A DNA stretch of 64,000 bases from Cherax quadricarinatus (taxonomy: Eukaryota; Arthropoda; Malacostraca; Decapoda; Parastacidae): contig NC_091322.1 in the NCBI RefSeq assembly GCF_038502225.1, positions 1,946,259 to 2,010,258 of the forward strand, in the 5' to 3' direction. Position numbers and translations under genes: made by a program. The notes under the pieces are model-generated. The model had not been told where the DNA came from and did not search any database. It saw only the letters and a program-made list of their open reading frames with translations. Positions within the stretch are counted from its first letter, which is position 1. The number at the start of each line of letters is the position of its first letter. Shown in pieces: positions 29,997 to 39,489 of the stretch.

Positions 29997-30231
29997 CATG
30001 TTGGCTGAGAAACTGAACATGACCCCAAAGGATGCTGAGAGGTGGATTGTTAATTTAATTCGGCAGGCTAAATTGGATGCTAAGATAGATTCTCAGCAGG
30101 GCCATGTGGTGATGGGTACACAAGCTGTATCCCCATACCAGCAGCTCATAGAAAAGACAAAGACATTAAGTTTCCGCACACAGATGCTTGCCATAAATGT
30201 GGAGAAAAAAGCTACAGCAAGATATAGTGAA
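29997..30231 (+). CDS. EIF3E: EIF3E exon (PCI winged-helix region, third in window)
   Basis: 235-nt exon with acceptor TTTTTCACAG (ending 29996) and donor GTAAGT (30232). The first base completes Asn (AA|C), then [60 protein letters not shown] and [14 protein letters not shown]. This is the winged-helix end of the PCI domain and the following helix. Residue identity to animal eIF3e is very high from memory of the family, and the exon ends on a codon boundary. Confidence 0.97.
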
Positions 30232-30281
30232 GTAAGTACACATATGTTTAGTGAATATGTAAAGTGATAGATTTTTTCTTT

Positions 30282-30450
30282 AAACACACTGGCCATTTGC
30301 AGGGTGGCCCAAAAAAGAAGAAACAACTTTCTCACATATAGTCGCTGTATGACCCTTGTAGGTTTAGCACTTCTTTTTTATTATAATAATAATTCACATT
30401 TAGTAATTTATACAGAAGAAGGGGTTACTAACCCCCTTGCTTCCAAAGTG
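30282..30450 (-). mobile_element. Composite RTE leader+tail element with a nested SINE-like tail
   Basis: Antisense tail (TTTAAACACACTGGCCATTTGC, GGGTGGCCC) and antisense leader (TTTAGTAATTTATACAGAAG, AAGGGGTTACTAACCCCC), with an insertion of the (TAA)n-tailed SINE-like 3' part (GTAGGTTTAGCACTTC...TTATAATAATAA) between them. Third example of the leader+tail composite in the window. Confidence 0.62.
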
Positions 30451-30515
30451 AGAGATGTACACTAAACATAAACATGCACAGGATGATAAACTAGGTTTAT
30501 CGTCTCAACACAGTA

Positions 30516-30833
30516 CAGCCTCTCCTCGCTTAGCAACGTACTCATTTACCGATCACTCAAACTTACAACTAGCTCTCCAACCAGTTTGCAAACCTAAGTA
30601 ATGTATATTAGAGCTGATTTCTTCTACTCTGTTTATTACAGTATATAGTACACTATAAACATTTAAGAATATACTAGAAATGTTATAAATGGGGCAAAGG
30701 TGACATTAAAAAAACATCTAAAAGATGGTTGACACAAACCCACTTCCAGTATAGTATGCTCCTCGCTTAACGACCAGTTCGCTTACTGACCTACTCTTAG
30801 GGACGGAACCCTGTTGTTAAGTGAGAGAGGCTG
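30516..30833. mobile_element. MITE with CAGCCTCTC termini and TA duplication
   Basis: 318 bp with imperfect TIRs (CAGCCTCTCCTCGCTTAGCA against CAGCCTCTCTCACTTAACAA) flanked by TA. No coding sequence. The end motif is similar in style to other pogo/Tigger-derived MITEs here but is a different family. Confidence 0.82.
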
Positions 30834-30839
30834 TATTTC

Positions 30840-31188
30840 ACAGTTAGTAGGGCAGAAGAAGGTAAAGGAAATAATAGGCGAACAAATGCCATAGTTACAA
30901 TGTATCATTAGAGATGCTGAAAAAGTGTAGACAGAGATGAATGACAGTTTTACAGCAAACACAACTGTGCTGAAACAGTTCCCAGAAAATACAATAGAAA
31001 TGCTATTCGAAAGTTAATAAAAATCTGGAAAACAAATTAGCTGGTTAGGGATGAGGTTATATATGCACGTCCAGATACAGCTACAGATTATGTATGGTAA
31101 TTTTGAAGAAAATGCTGTACAATTTATTTTTGGAAACCCTCATATACAAATAAAATACATGTACAGAGCTTCAGGTACAAACCAGATT
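30840..31188. other. Intron sequence, nothing recognised
   Basis: AT-rich with no supported gene, RNA or repeat. Confidence 0.55.
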
Positions 31189-31189
31189 A

Positions 31190-33592
31190 TTTTATTTATT
31201 ATTTATTATCACACCGGCCGATTCCCACCAAGGCAGGGTGGCCCGAAAAAGAAAAACTTTCACCATCATTCACTCCATCACTGTCTTGCCAGAAGGGTGC
31301 TTTACACTACAGTTTTTAAACTGCAACATTAACACCCCTCCTTCAGAGTGCAGGCACTGTACTTCCCATCTCCAGGACTCAAGTCCGGCCTGCCGGTTTC
31401 CCTGAATCCCTTCATAAATGTTACTTTGCTCACACTCCAACAGCACGTCAAGTATTAAAAACCATTTGTCTCCATTCACTCCTATCAAACACGCTCACGC
31501 ATGCCTGCTGGAAGTCCAAGCCCCTCGCACACAAAACCTCCTTTACCCCCTCCCTCCAACCCTTCCTAGGCCGACCCCTACCCCGCCTTCCTTCCACTAC
31601 AGACTGATACACTCTTGAAGTCATTCTGTTTCGCTCCATTCTCTCTACATGTCCGAACCACCTCAACAACCCTTCCTCAGCCCTCTGGACAACAGTTTTG
31701 GTAATCCCGCACCTCCTCCTAACTTCCAAACTACGAATTCTCTGCATTATATTCACACCACACATTGCCCTCAGACATGACATCTCCACTGCCTCCAGCC
31801 TTCTCCTCGCTGCAACATTCATCACCCACGCTTCACACCCATATAAGAGCGTTGGTAAAACTATACTCTCATACATTCCCCTCTTTGCCTCCAAGGACAA
31901 AGTTCTTTGTCTCCACAGACTCCTAAGTGCACCACTCACTCTTTTTCCCTCATCAATTCTATGATTCACCTCATCTTTCATAGACCCATCCGCTGACACG
32001 TCCACTCCCAAATATCTGAATACGTTCACCTCCTCCATACTCTCTCCCTCCAATCTGATATTCAATCTTTCATCACCTAATCTTTTTGTTATCCTCATAA
32101 CCTTACTCTTTCCTGTATTCACCTTTAATTTTCTTCTTTTGCACACCCTACCAAATTCATCCACCAATCTCTGCAACTTCTCTTCAGAATCTCCCAAGAG
32201 CACAGTGTCATCAGCAAAGAGCAGCTGTGACAACTCCCACTTTGTGTGTGATTCTTTATCTTTTAACTCCACGCCTCTTGCCAAGACCCTCGCATTTACT
32301 TCTCTTACAACCCCATCGCTAAATATATTAAACAACCACGGTGACATCACACATCCTTGTCTAAGGCCTACTTTTACTGGGAAAAAATTTCCCTCTTTCC
32401 TACATACTCTAACTTGAGCCTCACTATCCTCGTAAAAACTCTTCACTGCTTTCAGTAACCTACCTCCTACACCATACACTTGCAACATCTGCCACATTGC
32501 CCCCCTATCCACCCTGTCATACGCCTTTTCCAAATCCATAAATGCCACAAAGACCTCTTTAGCCTTATCTAAATACTGTTCACTTATATGTTTCACTGTA
32601 AACACCTGGTCCACACACCCCCTACCTTTCCTAAAGCCTCCTTGTTCATCTGCTATCCTATTCTCCGTCTTACTCTTAATTCTTTCAATTATAACTCTAC
32701 CATACACTTTACCAGGTACACTCAACAGACTTATCCCCCTATAATTTTTGCACTCTCTTTTTTCCCCTTTGCCTTTATACAAAGGAACTATGCATGCTCT
32801 CTGCCAATCCCTAGGTACCTTACCCTCTTCCATACATTTATTAAACAATTGCACCAACCACTCCAAAACTATATCCCCACCTGCTTTTAACATTTCTATC
32901 TTTATCCCATCAATCCCGGCTGCCTTACCCCCTTTCATTTTACCTACTGCCTCACGAACTTCCCCCACACTCACAACTGGCTCTTCCTCACTCCTACAAG
33001 ATGTTATTCCTCCTTGCCCTATACACGAAATCACAGCTTCCCTATCTTCATCAACATTTAACAATTCCTCAAAATATTCCTTCCATCTTCCCAATACCTC
33101 TAACTCTCCATTTAATAACTCTCCTCTCCTATTTTTAACTGACAAATCCATTTGTTCTCTAGGCTTTCTTAACTTGTTAATCTCACTCCAAAACTTTTTC
33201 TTATTTTCAACAAAATTTGTTGATAACATCTCACCCACTCTCTCATTTGCTCTCTTTTTACATTGCTTCACCACTCTCTTAACCTCTCTCTTTTTCTCCA
33301 TATACTCTTCCCTCCTTGCATCACTTCTACTTTGTAAAAACTTCTCATATGCTAACTTTTTCTCCCTTACTACTCTCTTTACATCATCATTCCACCAATC
33401 GCTCCTCTTCCCTCCTGCACCCACTTTCCTGTAACCACAAACTTCTGCTGAACACTCTAACACTACATTTTTAAACCTACCCCATACCTCTTCGACCCCA
33501 TTGCCTATGCTCTCATTAGCCCATCTATCCTCCAATAGCTGTTTATATCTTACCCTAACTGCCTCCTCTTTTAGTTTATAAACCTTCACCTC
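31190..33592 (-). mobile_element. RTE LINE subfamily B, 5'-truncated, young
   Basis: Minus-strand copy almost identical to the other B elements, with an (ATTT)-rich/ATTATCACACCGGCC 3' end at about 31190-31220 and truncation at about 33592, just before the TTAATTATAAAC flank. It retains part of the endonuclease-RT linker, all of RT and the 3' UTR. No clear target duplication was found. Confidence 0.9.
31448..33592 (-). CDS. RTE reverse transcriptase, N-truncated but open (about 715 aa)
   Basis: Open from KEVKVYKLKEEAVRVRYKQL through AAGIDGIKIEML, MDLEKAYDRVD, GLRQGCVMSPWLFN and LLFADDTVLLGD to the normal C-terminus. The longer frame borrows four codons (MFII) from flanking DNA and is not a real start. 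One visible change is FSDGV for FIDGV after motif B. The endonuclease is missing, so it is not autonomous. Confidence 0.88.
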   Translation of the reverse strand, partial: EVKVYKLKEEAVRVRYKQLLEDRWANESIGNGVEEVWGRFKNVVLECSAEVCGYRKVGAGGKRSDWWNDDVKRVVREKKLAYEKFLQSRSDARREEYMEKKREVKRVVKQCKKRANERVGEMLSTNFVENKKKFWSEINKLRKPREQMDLSVKNRRGELLNGELEVLGRWKEYFEELLNVDEDREAVISCIGQGGITSCRSEEEPVVSVGEVREAVGKMKGGKAAGIDGIKIEMLKAGGDIVLEWLVQLFNKCMEEGKVPRDWQRACIVPLYKGKGEKRECKNYRGISLLSVPGKVYGRVIIERIKSKTENRIADEQGGFRKGRGCVDQVFTVKHISEQYLDKAKEVFVAFMDLEKAYDRVDRGAMWQMLQVYGVGGRLLKAVKSFYEDSEAQVRVCRKEGNFFPVKVGLRQGCVMSPWLFNIFSDGVVREVNARVLARGVELKDKESHTKWELSQLLFADDTVLLGDSEEKLQRLVDEFGRVCKRRKLKVNTGKSKVMRITKRLGDERLNIRLEGESMEEVNVFRYLGVDVSADGSMKDEVNHRIDEGKRVSGALRSLWRQRTLSLEAKRGMYESIVLPTLLYGCEAWVMNVAARRRLEAVEMSCLRAMCGVNIMQRIRSLEVRRRCGITKTVVQRAEEGLLRWFGHVERMERNRMTSRVYQSVVEGRRGRGRPRKGWREGVKEVLCARGLDFQQACVSVFDRSEWRQMVFNT

Positions 33593-33627
33593 TTTAATTA
33601 TAAACAAATTTTGTTTACAAATATTAA

Positions 33628-34660
33628 CCCTTTGACTGTCGAAGGGCCCAATCCTGAAGTTGCTCCTGGTGTCGCAAAATATTCGAAAAAAAAAAAATTA
33701 TTTTTTCTTATGAAATGATAGAGAATCTTTTCCCGATTGTAAAGACACCAAAAAAACGAAATTTGATGGAAAACTGACGGAATTACGCTCTCGCCAAGTT
33801 AGCGACTTCGGCGATATTTAAAAATCGGCAATTTCGCCCACTTTGAGCCCTATTTTCGGCTAATTCCGTTATTCCAGTCAACCAAACTCATAACTATTTC
33901 TTCAGAACTCTATTTTTTCTATCGATTGAGCACAAGAAACTGCCCATTTACCGATTTCAACTACCCAATAACATGGTCAGAAATTTGCAATTTGGCCAAT
34001 TTCACGAAAATTAAAAAATACGACAATTTCAAAATAAGGTCCAGAATGAACAATGCAGACATTCCTGGCTCTAAAATAAGATTTTCTTTGTTCATCAGTC
34101 ATGTCTCCAGGTCCCTGTGATATTACTCTTGCTTTTTATTTTGAAATTTTATTCAAACAAAAAATAGAAGATTTACTGTTATGCAGACTACTGCAATACT
34201 GTAATAATTGTAAAAATTACATCAACCCATTCATGACTGCGTATTAGAATGGCTATTTGGACATTTATTGGACAATGACATCATTTGTTTACTTTTGAAC
34301 ATCGGCAAAAATCAAACATTTCCTGTACTTTGTGCTCCATTTCCAGGTTCTTTTTATAGTAAAATTAATCAAAATCACCTCCATTTCTATAATATAGTTT
34401 CCATTCTATCAAATGAGACCATGAAAACGAGAATACAACCACAAATACTATACGAAAATAGACCACAAAGTTGGCATTTTAATTAAAAAAAAACGGTCGG
34501 AGTTTTTTTTTTCTCATTATGCACTGCGTGCTCCAGGATTTTTTTTATGTGGTGCACACTGACCACACAGACCCATTCTCTCACATGTGGGCCTACTAGC
34601 TTTCTCCTGCCTGATTTGAAGCCGCACAAACGTATATATACGGCCGCGACAGTCAAAGGG
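33628..34660. mobile_element. piggyBac-like MITE (TTAA duplication)
   Basis: 1,033 bp between TTAA (33624-33627) and TTAA (34661-34664), with termini CCCTTTGACTGTCG and CGACAGTCAAAGGG as a 14-bp perfect inverted repeat. TTAA targets and CCC-starting TIRs are piggyBac hallmarks. No transposase; the interior is AT-rich with no credible frame. Confidence 0.88.
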
Positions 34661-34971
34661 TTAAGGTATTTTCCCCATAATTTTCATTTGATGTACTGAA
34701 AATTAAATTGTAAAATATTTTTAGTCATCACTATTTCCATTTCAGTTCAATACAGCAATAAGAAAAATAATGCTATTCATTTTATGGCAGCTCAGATAAA
34801 AGCTTTAAACACTTGTTATAGAGCTTTCTTACTGTACAATGGGTATAGAACATTTTTCAGGTTATTAGGGTCTGCAAAAATATTGACTAATTTTGATGGT
34901 ATTGGTATTGGCCACTAAATTAAGTATTGGTATCAGCAAAAATTTTGATATCATCCCATTACCATCACTAA

Positions 34972-36201
34972 CCCTTTAACTATCTCATATATAGATCTAT
35001 GTTATTGACACCTGGGTCACTTGCGAAGATCTGCATTTTAAACTCGACTCCCTTCGATAAGTTGTGAACAATAAATTTTGGTCTAGACATGAGAGAATGA
35101 ATGTGTGTGGTAAGTGTGCACAGTATAAAAAAAAATCCTGCCCCATGCAGTACGTAATGGGAAAAGCAAACCTCTGACTTTGTGTTTGGTTTAAAATGAT
35201 TTTGAGGTGTTTTCTAGGAAGTTTTTTATGGTTTTATTGTCTTCTTTCTTGGTGTCATTAGATAGAATGGAAGACATAGGGTGGTTACAAGACCAGAAGT
35301 AGTTTGCAATTGGCCTCAGTGATATTTATGGATTGGCGATTTCCCCTACTTGGAGCCATATTTTGGGCCAATTCCTTTGCTCCAGTTGACCAGACTCATA
35401 TCATTTCACTAGAACTCCATTTATTCTATCAATTGAGTACATGAAACTGCCCATTTACCTATTTCACCTACCCAAAAAAAATGACCAGAAATTACTAATT
35501 TGGCCAATTTCACAAAATTCAAGAAAGGCCCATTCAAAATAGGGACCAGAATAAATAATGCAGACATTCCTGACACTAAAAGAACATTTTCTCTGTTCAT
35601 TAGTCACGTCTCCAGGCCCCTCTTATATTATGCTTGCTTTTCATTTAGAATTTTTATTCACACAAAAAATTAGAAGATGTACTGTTATTCAGATTACTGT
35701 ATAACTGTGATAATTGTATAAGTAATATCAACACACTCATGAATGCACATTAGACACACCAATTGACGTGTATTGGATGTGTGACGTGATTTGTTTACTC
35801 CTGAACATTGTCAAAAATTTAAAATTTCCGCTAATTTGAGCTCACTTTAAAGCTACTTTTAGTCTGTAAACTATTCAAAATAATCCATATTTCTGTAATA
35901 TATCTCCCATTCGATCAAATAAGACCAAGAAAACAAGAATAAAACCATAAATACCATAAGGAAATACACCACAAAGTGTCTTGTTATAAACCAAAAACAC
36001 GTTCATTTTTTTTTTTTCATGCACTGTGCTACACGTTTTTTTCTTTTATGCTGCACACACTAACCACTCAGACCCATTCTCTCATATGTAGGACTACCAG
36101 CTTTCTCCCACAAGATTGGAAACCACTAGAATTTTGGCGTAGTATTATAGGACAGACACTGGCTTCAAAGCCGTAATATTACGGGACTGACACTGAAGGG
36201 G
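34972..36201. mobile_element. Foldback relative of the piggyBac-like MITE
   Basis: About 1.2 kb starting ACCCTTTAAC and ending GGGACTGACACTGAAGGGG before TTAA. The right part (about 35330-36201) is colinear with the preceding MITE. The left ~330 bp is an inverted, diverged copy of the right end: AGAGAATGAATGTGTGTGGT, TATAAAAAAAAATCCTG and TCATTAGATAGAATGGAAG mirror sequences near 35890-36090. It therefore has two 'right' ends. Confidence 0.7.
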
Positions 36202-36567
36202 TTAAGATTGAAATAAACTATATATTTAAAATGGACAGAACCATGAACCTGAAGCTATTATGCCTCAAATTTTTATGCCTTTACTTTAAAAGATGTAACT
36301 CTTCTTTTGTAATTGTGTCCAATCATCTCTTTAAATAATTCTTACAAAATAATGCAGGCTAATGAACTTTTCAAAAGTTTTTATTTATTCATATGTGGGT
36401 CAGATTATTAGCAATTTATTTAGATTTGAGGGATTTATTATTTAAATCATATTCAGATACAAAACATATCTGACTGTATTCAGAGTAGGCAACTCAAATT
36501 TAAGAGTAAAAATGTGCATGAAATATTTGAATTACCAATCATTAAAGATCCATACCTTTCATTTCAG

Positions 36568-36594
36568 AGACCAAGTTGGGCTGTAACTAGCTAA
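36568..36594 (+). CDS. EIF3E: EIF3E last coding exon
   Basis: Acceptor TTTCATTTCAG ends at 36567. The remaining codons are RPSWAVTS then TAA (36592-36594), in phase with the preceding exon (…RYSE|RPSWA) and comparable to the divergent Trp-containing C-terminus of other animals' eIF3e. Only eight residues are encoded, so the placement rests on splice phase, the Trp and the poly(A) signal that follows. Confidence 0.85.
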   Translation, partial: RPSWAVTS

Positions 36595-36765
36595 GTGTCA
36601 TTGAATGACCAGCAAGTGGATTTTTCCTTCATCATGAAAGAAGACCTTATTGAACATCACCAGTAAATACTCTGCAGATGTTATCTAAGAGAAAGTAAAA
36701 AAAAAAAAAATTTACAAACGAAATGTAATCTTTATACTAATAAAAGGAAAACAAGCCAGTGTTTA
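36595..36765 (+). terminator. EIF3E: EIF3E 3' UTR with poly(A) signal
   Basis: The AATAAA hexamer at 36739-36744 lies about 145 bp after the stop codon, followed by a GT-rich stretch (CAGTGTTTATCACTTGTACA). Cleavage is expected about 15-25 bp after the hexamer. Confidence 0.7.
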
Positions 36766-37204
36766 TCACTTGTACACAATTACCATCAAGTGCAGAGGCA
36801 TTTTTCCCAAGACTTGTGTTACTACTTGTTTAAAAATTCTTGCAAATTTTAAAATCTTGACTCCATTTGTCAAAATTTGATATAAATCCCATGAATTGCA
36901 TTGCCTTGGGTCTGCTATGCCACCAAGTATTGCAACTGAGACACCCAAAAGCTGCTGCTTTTGTTTTTTTTCTCACTTTCTTGCATAAGTACTGTTATCT
37001 CATTAATGCCTGGTGCCAAGAACTTATCATCTGGCTGGGTGAAGGAAGGAGTAGCTGAAGTTTGATTTAAAATTTTATATTATACCTGGAGAGGGTTTTG
37101 GGGGTTAATGCCCCTGCAGCCTGGTCTGTGACAAGGCCTCATGTATACAAAATAGACAATTAAACCTGTGTATGTGTATTCTGAGAAGTACATCTTGATA
37201 TGTT
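36766..37204. other. Intergenic sequence with a SINE tail fragment
   Basis: Mostly unrecognised. 37085-37140 (GGAGAGGGTTTTGGGGGTTA, GGTCTGTGACAAGGCCTC) matches the type-1 SINE tail seen at 28806-28870. Confidence 0.5.
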
Positions 37205-37425
37205 CCTTAAAGGGAGGTGCCTTGATGCTGGTGAAAGGGCTCTTGATCTGAAAAATTCAAACTATACCCTCCCTTTCCTTGGATCAAATTTGACAGCCTC
37301 TCATTTCCCTGGTGCTATGTGACTTGAATAGGTTCAGCATTCCCTACATGAAAGACAATCTCTAATGTACATAAGCTGCATGACACTTGTAGGTTTAGCA
37401 CTTTTTTTATTATAATAATGTATAT
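37205..37425 (+). mobile_element. 160-bp SINE-like family, diverged longer copy
   Basis: Head AAAGGGAGGTGCCTTGATGC and GGGCTCTTGATCTG, tail GTAGGTTTAGCAC then TTATTATAATAATG. It is longer than the others because of extra internal sequence. Confidence 0.65.
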
Positions 37426-37435
37426 ACACGGATTT

Positions 37436-37835
37436 ATTTTTAACACCAACTACCAACCACCTAGGTAGAGTGACCTATAAAAAAAATACTCTCTATCCCT
37501 CTTATCAACATCTAGCCAGAGGTGTGGCAACATCATAGCTCGGATGGCCCTCCAAACTGCAACATCCCCACCTTTCCTACAGAGTGCAGGCGCTGTACTT
37601 TCCACCTCTAGGACTCAAATCTGGCTAACCAGTTTCCCTGAATCCCTCATAAATGTTACCTTGTTCACACTCCAACAGCATGTTAAATCATAAAAACCAC
37701 TTTCCTCCACTCCTCCCAAACATGCTCACACATGCCTGCTGGCTATCCTAGCCACTTGCATACTTTACCCCCTCCCTCTAACTTTTCCTAGGATGACTCC
37801 TACCACTCCTTCCCTCTATTACAGATTTATACACC
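37436..37835 (-). pseudogene. Ancient RTE LINE 3' end remnant
   Basis: Antisense tail (ACCACCTAGGTAGAGTGACC), 3' UTR (GAGTGCAGGCGCTGTACTTT) and ORF end equivalents, strongly decayed. Confidence 0.68.
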
Positions 37836-38344
37836 TGTGTAAAGTGTATATATACATACAACTAGTTCACTTTAATCTCTAAATAAGCAATTAAAGTATA
37901 CCTGACTCATGTATGACCCTCCTGTAGTTGATAATCTTTAAAACTAAAACACCAAACCATATTAAATCCATGTGGGTCATTCAGTGCCATCTGACTTTAG
38001 TCTGCATTTTTTTTAATTCTTGCAGTCATTTGGAATTCTATGATAAAAGACATCACATTTGTAAGCACATGCAACACTCAAACTAAAACTATCCAAAAAA
38101 TACATACTCATAAACTATTGTAGTAATTATACAAGCTCACTTAAAAAAAAAAAAAAAGGGATGAAGCTGCTGAGATGAAACATGCACCATAGTCAGTAAT
38201 ATACCACAAGTTGCAGGGTAACCTATCCAAGTAGAGTGGGAATTTTTGCATGGATTATAGTTTGGCAATTTCTTGAAACAAATTTGATGATAAACCTTGG
38301 ACCAATATGCTTGTCTGCCCTGCAGTCCAAAAGATCCAGGAGTT
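37836..38344. other. Intergenic, nothing recognised
   Basis: AT-rich sequence with a poly(A) run near 38143-38158. No supported feature. Confidence 0.5.
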
Positions 38345-38520
38345 TTTTTTTTTATACCCTAGTGGGTTCAGTGCTGCTTTTTTATTATAATAATAATGAC
38401 CCTTAAGGGAGGTGCCTAGACATTGGTGAAGGGCTCTTGGTTAAAGTTAATGGAGCTAACCTCTCCTTTCTCAGAGTGCCTCCCATTCCCCTGTGTAATG
38501 CCTACAGGTTAAGTTTTCCC
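38345..38520 (+). mobile_element. 160-bp SINE-like family, tail and head of two partial copies
   Basis: A tail piece (GTGGGTTCAGTGCTGC, TTATTATAATAATG, 38360-38398) is followed by a head piece (CCTTAAGGGAGGTGCC, GGGCTCTTGG). They are probably adjacent fragments of two insertions. Confidence 0.5.
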
Positions 38521-38799
38521 CTACAAATGTAATAACATGAAGTCCTGTTGGGACCCTGGCTATATTTGTGTCCTGGGAAATAAATGAGCAGTTGGCAAGG
38601 CAAATGCTGCTATAATAGGCTCATAATTTTATGGGCCATATACTGTACACCATGTTCTTAGGAAGTAGTGGGTCCTACATATGAATAGTAGATTAAACAG
38701 GGTTCGGCAGGATATGGGTGTTCGAGTGCACACATCACCCATAGTCATTTGTTTGCAAGGTGCTCAAGCCTCCCCCTGTATTGCTTGAGTACAGTTCCC
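38521..38799. other. Intergenic, nothing recognised
   Basis: No gene or repeat that I can support. Confidence 0.45.
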
Positions 38800-38965
38800 C
38801 TCGAGGGAGGTTCCTTGACACTGGTGAGGGACTCTTGATCTAGGGAATTGGATTGTGCTCCAGTTCCCTGAATTGAGCCTGAATACCTTCCACCCCTTTC
38901 CCCACATGCGCTGTATAATCCTATGGGTTTAGCACTTCCCTGTGATTATAATAATAATAAAAATT
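38800..38965 (+). mobile_element. 160-bp SINE-like element, + strand copy
   Basis: Head CCTCGAGGGAGGTTCCTTGA, body CTCCAGTTCCCTGAATTGAG, 3' part GGGTTTAGCACTTCCC and GATTATAATAATAATA tail. Flanking duplication not resolved. Confidence 0.75.
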
Positions 38966-39040
38966 GAGTACAGTTGACTGGGGAACACATTTTAAGTCTG
39001 CTCATGGCTTAAACCTTTCTGCTTTTATCATGGATTTTAT

Positions 39041-39201
39041 ATTATTATTATAATCAAGGGGAAGCGCTAAACCCGGAGGATATACATCGCCTGGGGGGGG
39101 GATGTGGAAGGCATTCAGGCTTAATTCGGGGAACTGGAGCACAGATCCAATTCCCTAAATCAAGAGCCCCTCACCAACATCAAGGAACCTTCCTTGAGGG
39201 G
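39041..39201 (-). mobile_element. 160-bp SINE-like element, copy with 12-bp target duplication
   Basis: Bounded by CATGGATTTTAT at 39029-39040 and 39202-39213. On the minus strand the head CCCCTCAAGGAAGGTTCCTTG folds on itself (CAAGGAA with TTCCTTG), and a later GAGGGG pairs with CCCCTC. It ends in TTATAATAATAAT. Confidence 0.9.
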
Positions 39202-39213
39202 CATGGATTTTAT

Positions 39214-39480
39214 AATTACCAGAGAGCCTGTAGGGATTTGGGGAAATTTTTTGTTTTTCATAATTTAATGTAATTTTTAACTGATGCTGGTTAATTTAAC
39301 TTGGTTTGAATTATTTTTTTTTTTTGTGTGCTCTGTTATATTCCTGTTAGTAGAAGATTGAGACATTTATGCAATATATGGGAAGCTTTATTAAGGAAAT
39401 GTTTTGCCACACTGGCTTCATTAGTACAATACCAAGCAGAGGAGGAGTTTGAGGTAATGTAATAATAAAATCTTTATTTA
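39214..39480. other. Intergenic, nothing recognised
   Basis: AT-rich; no supported feature. Confidence 0.45.
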
Positions 39481-39489
39481 CTACATGTA

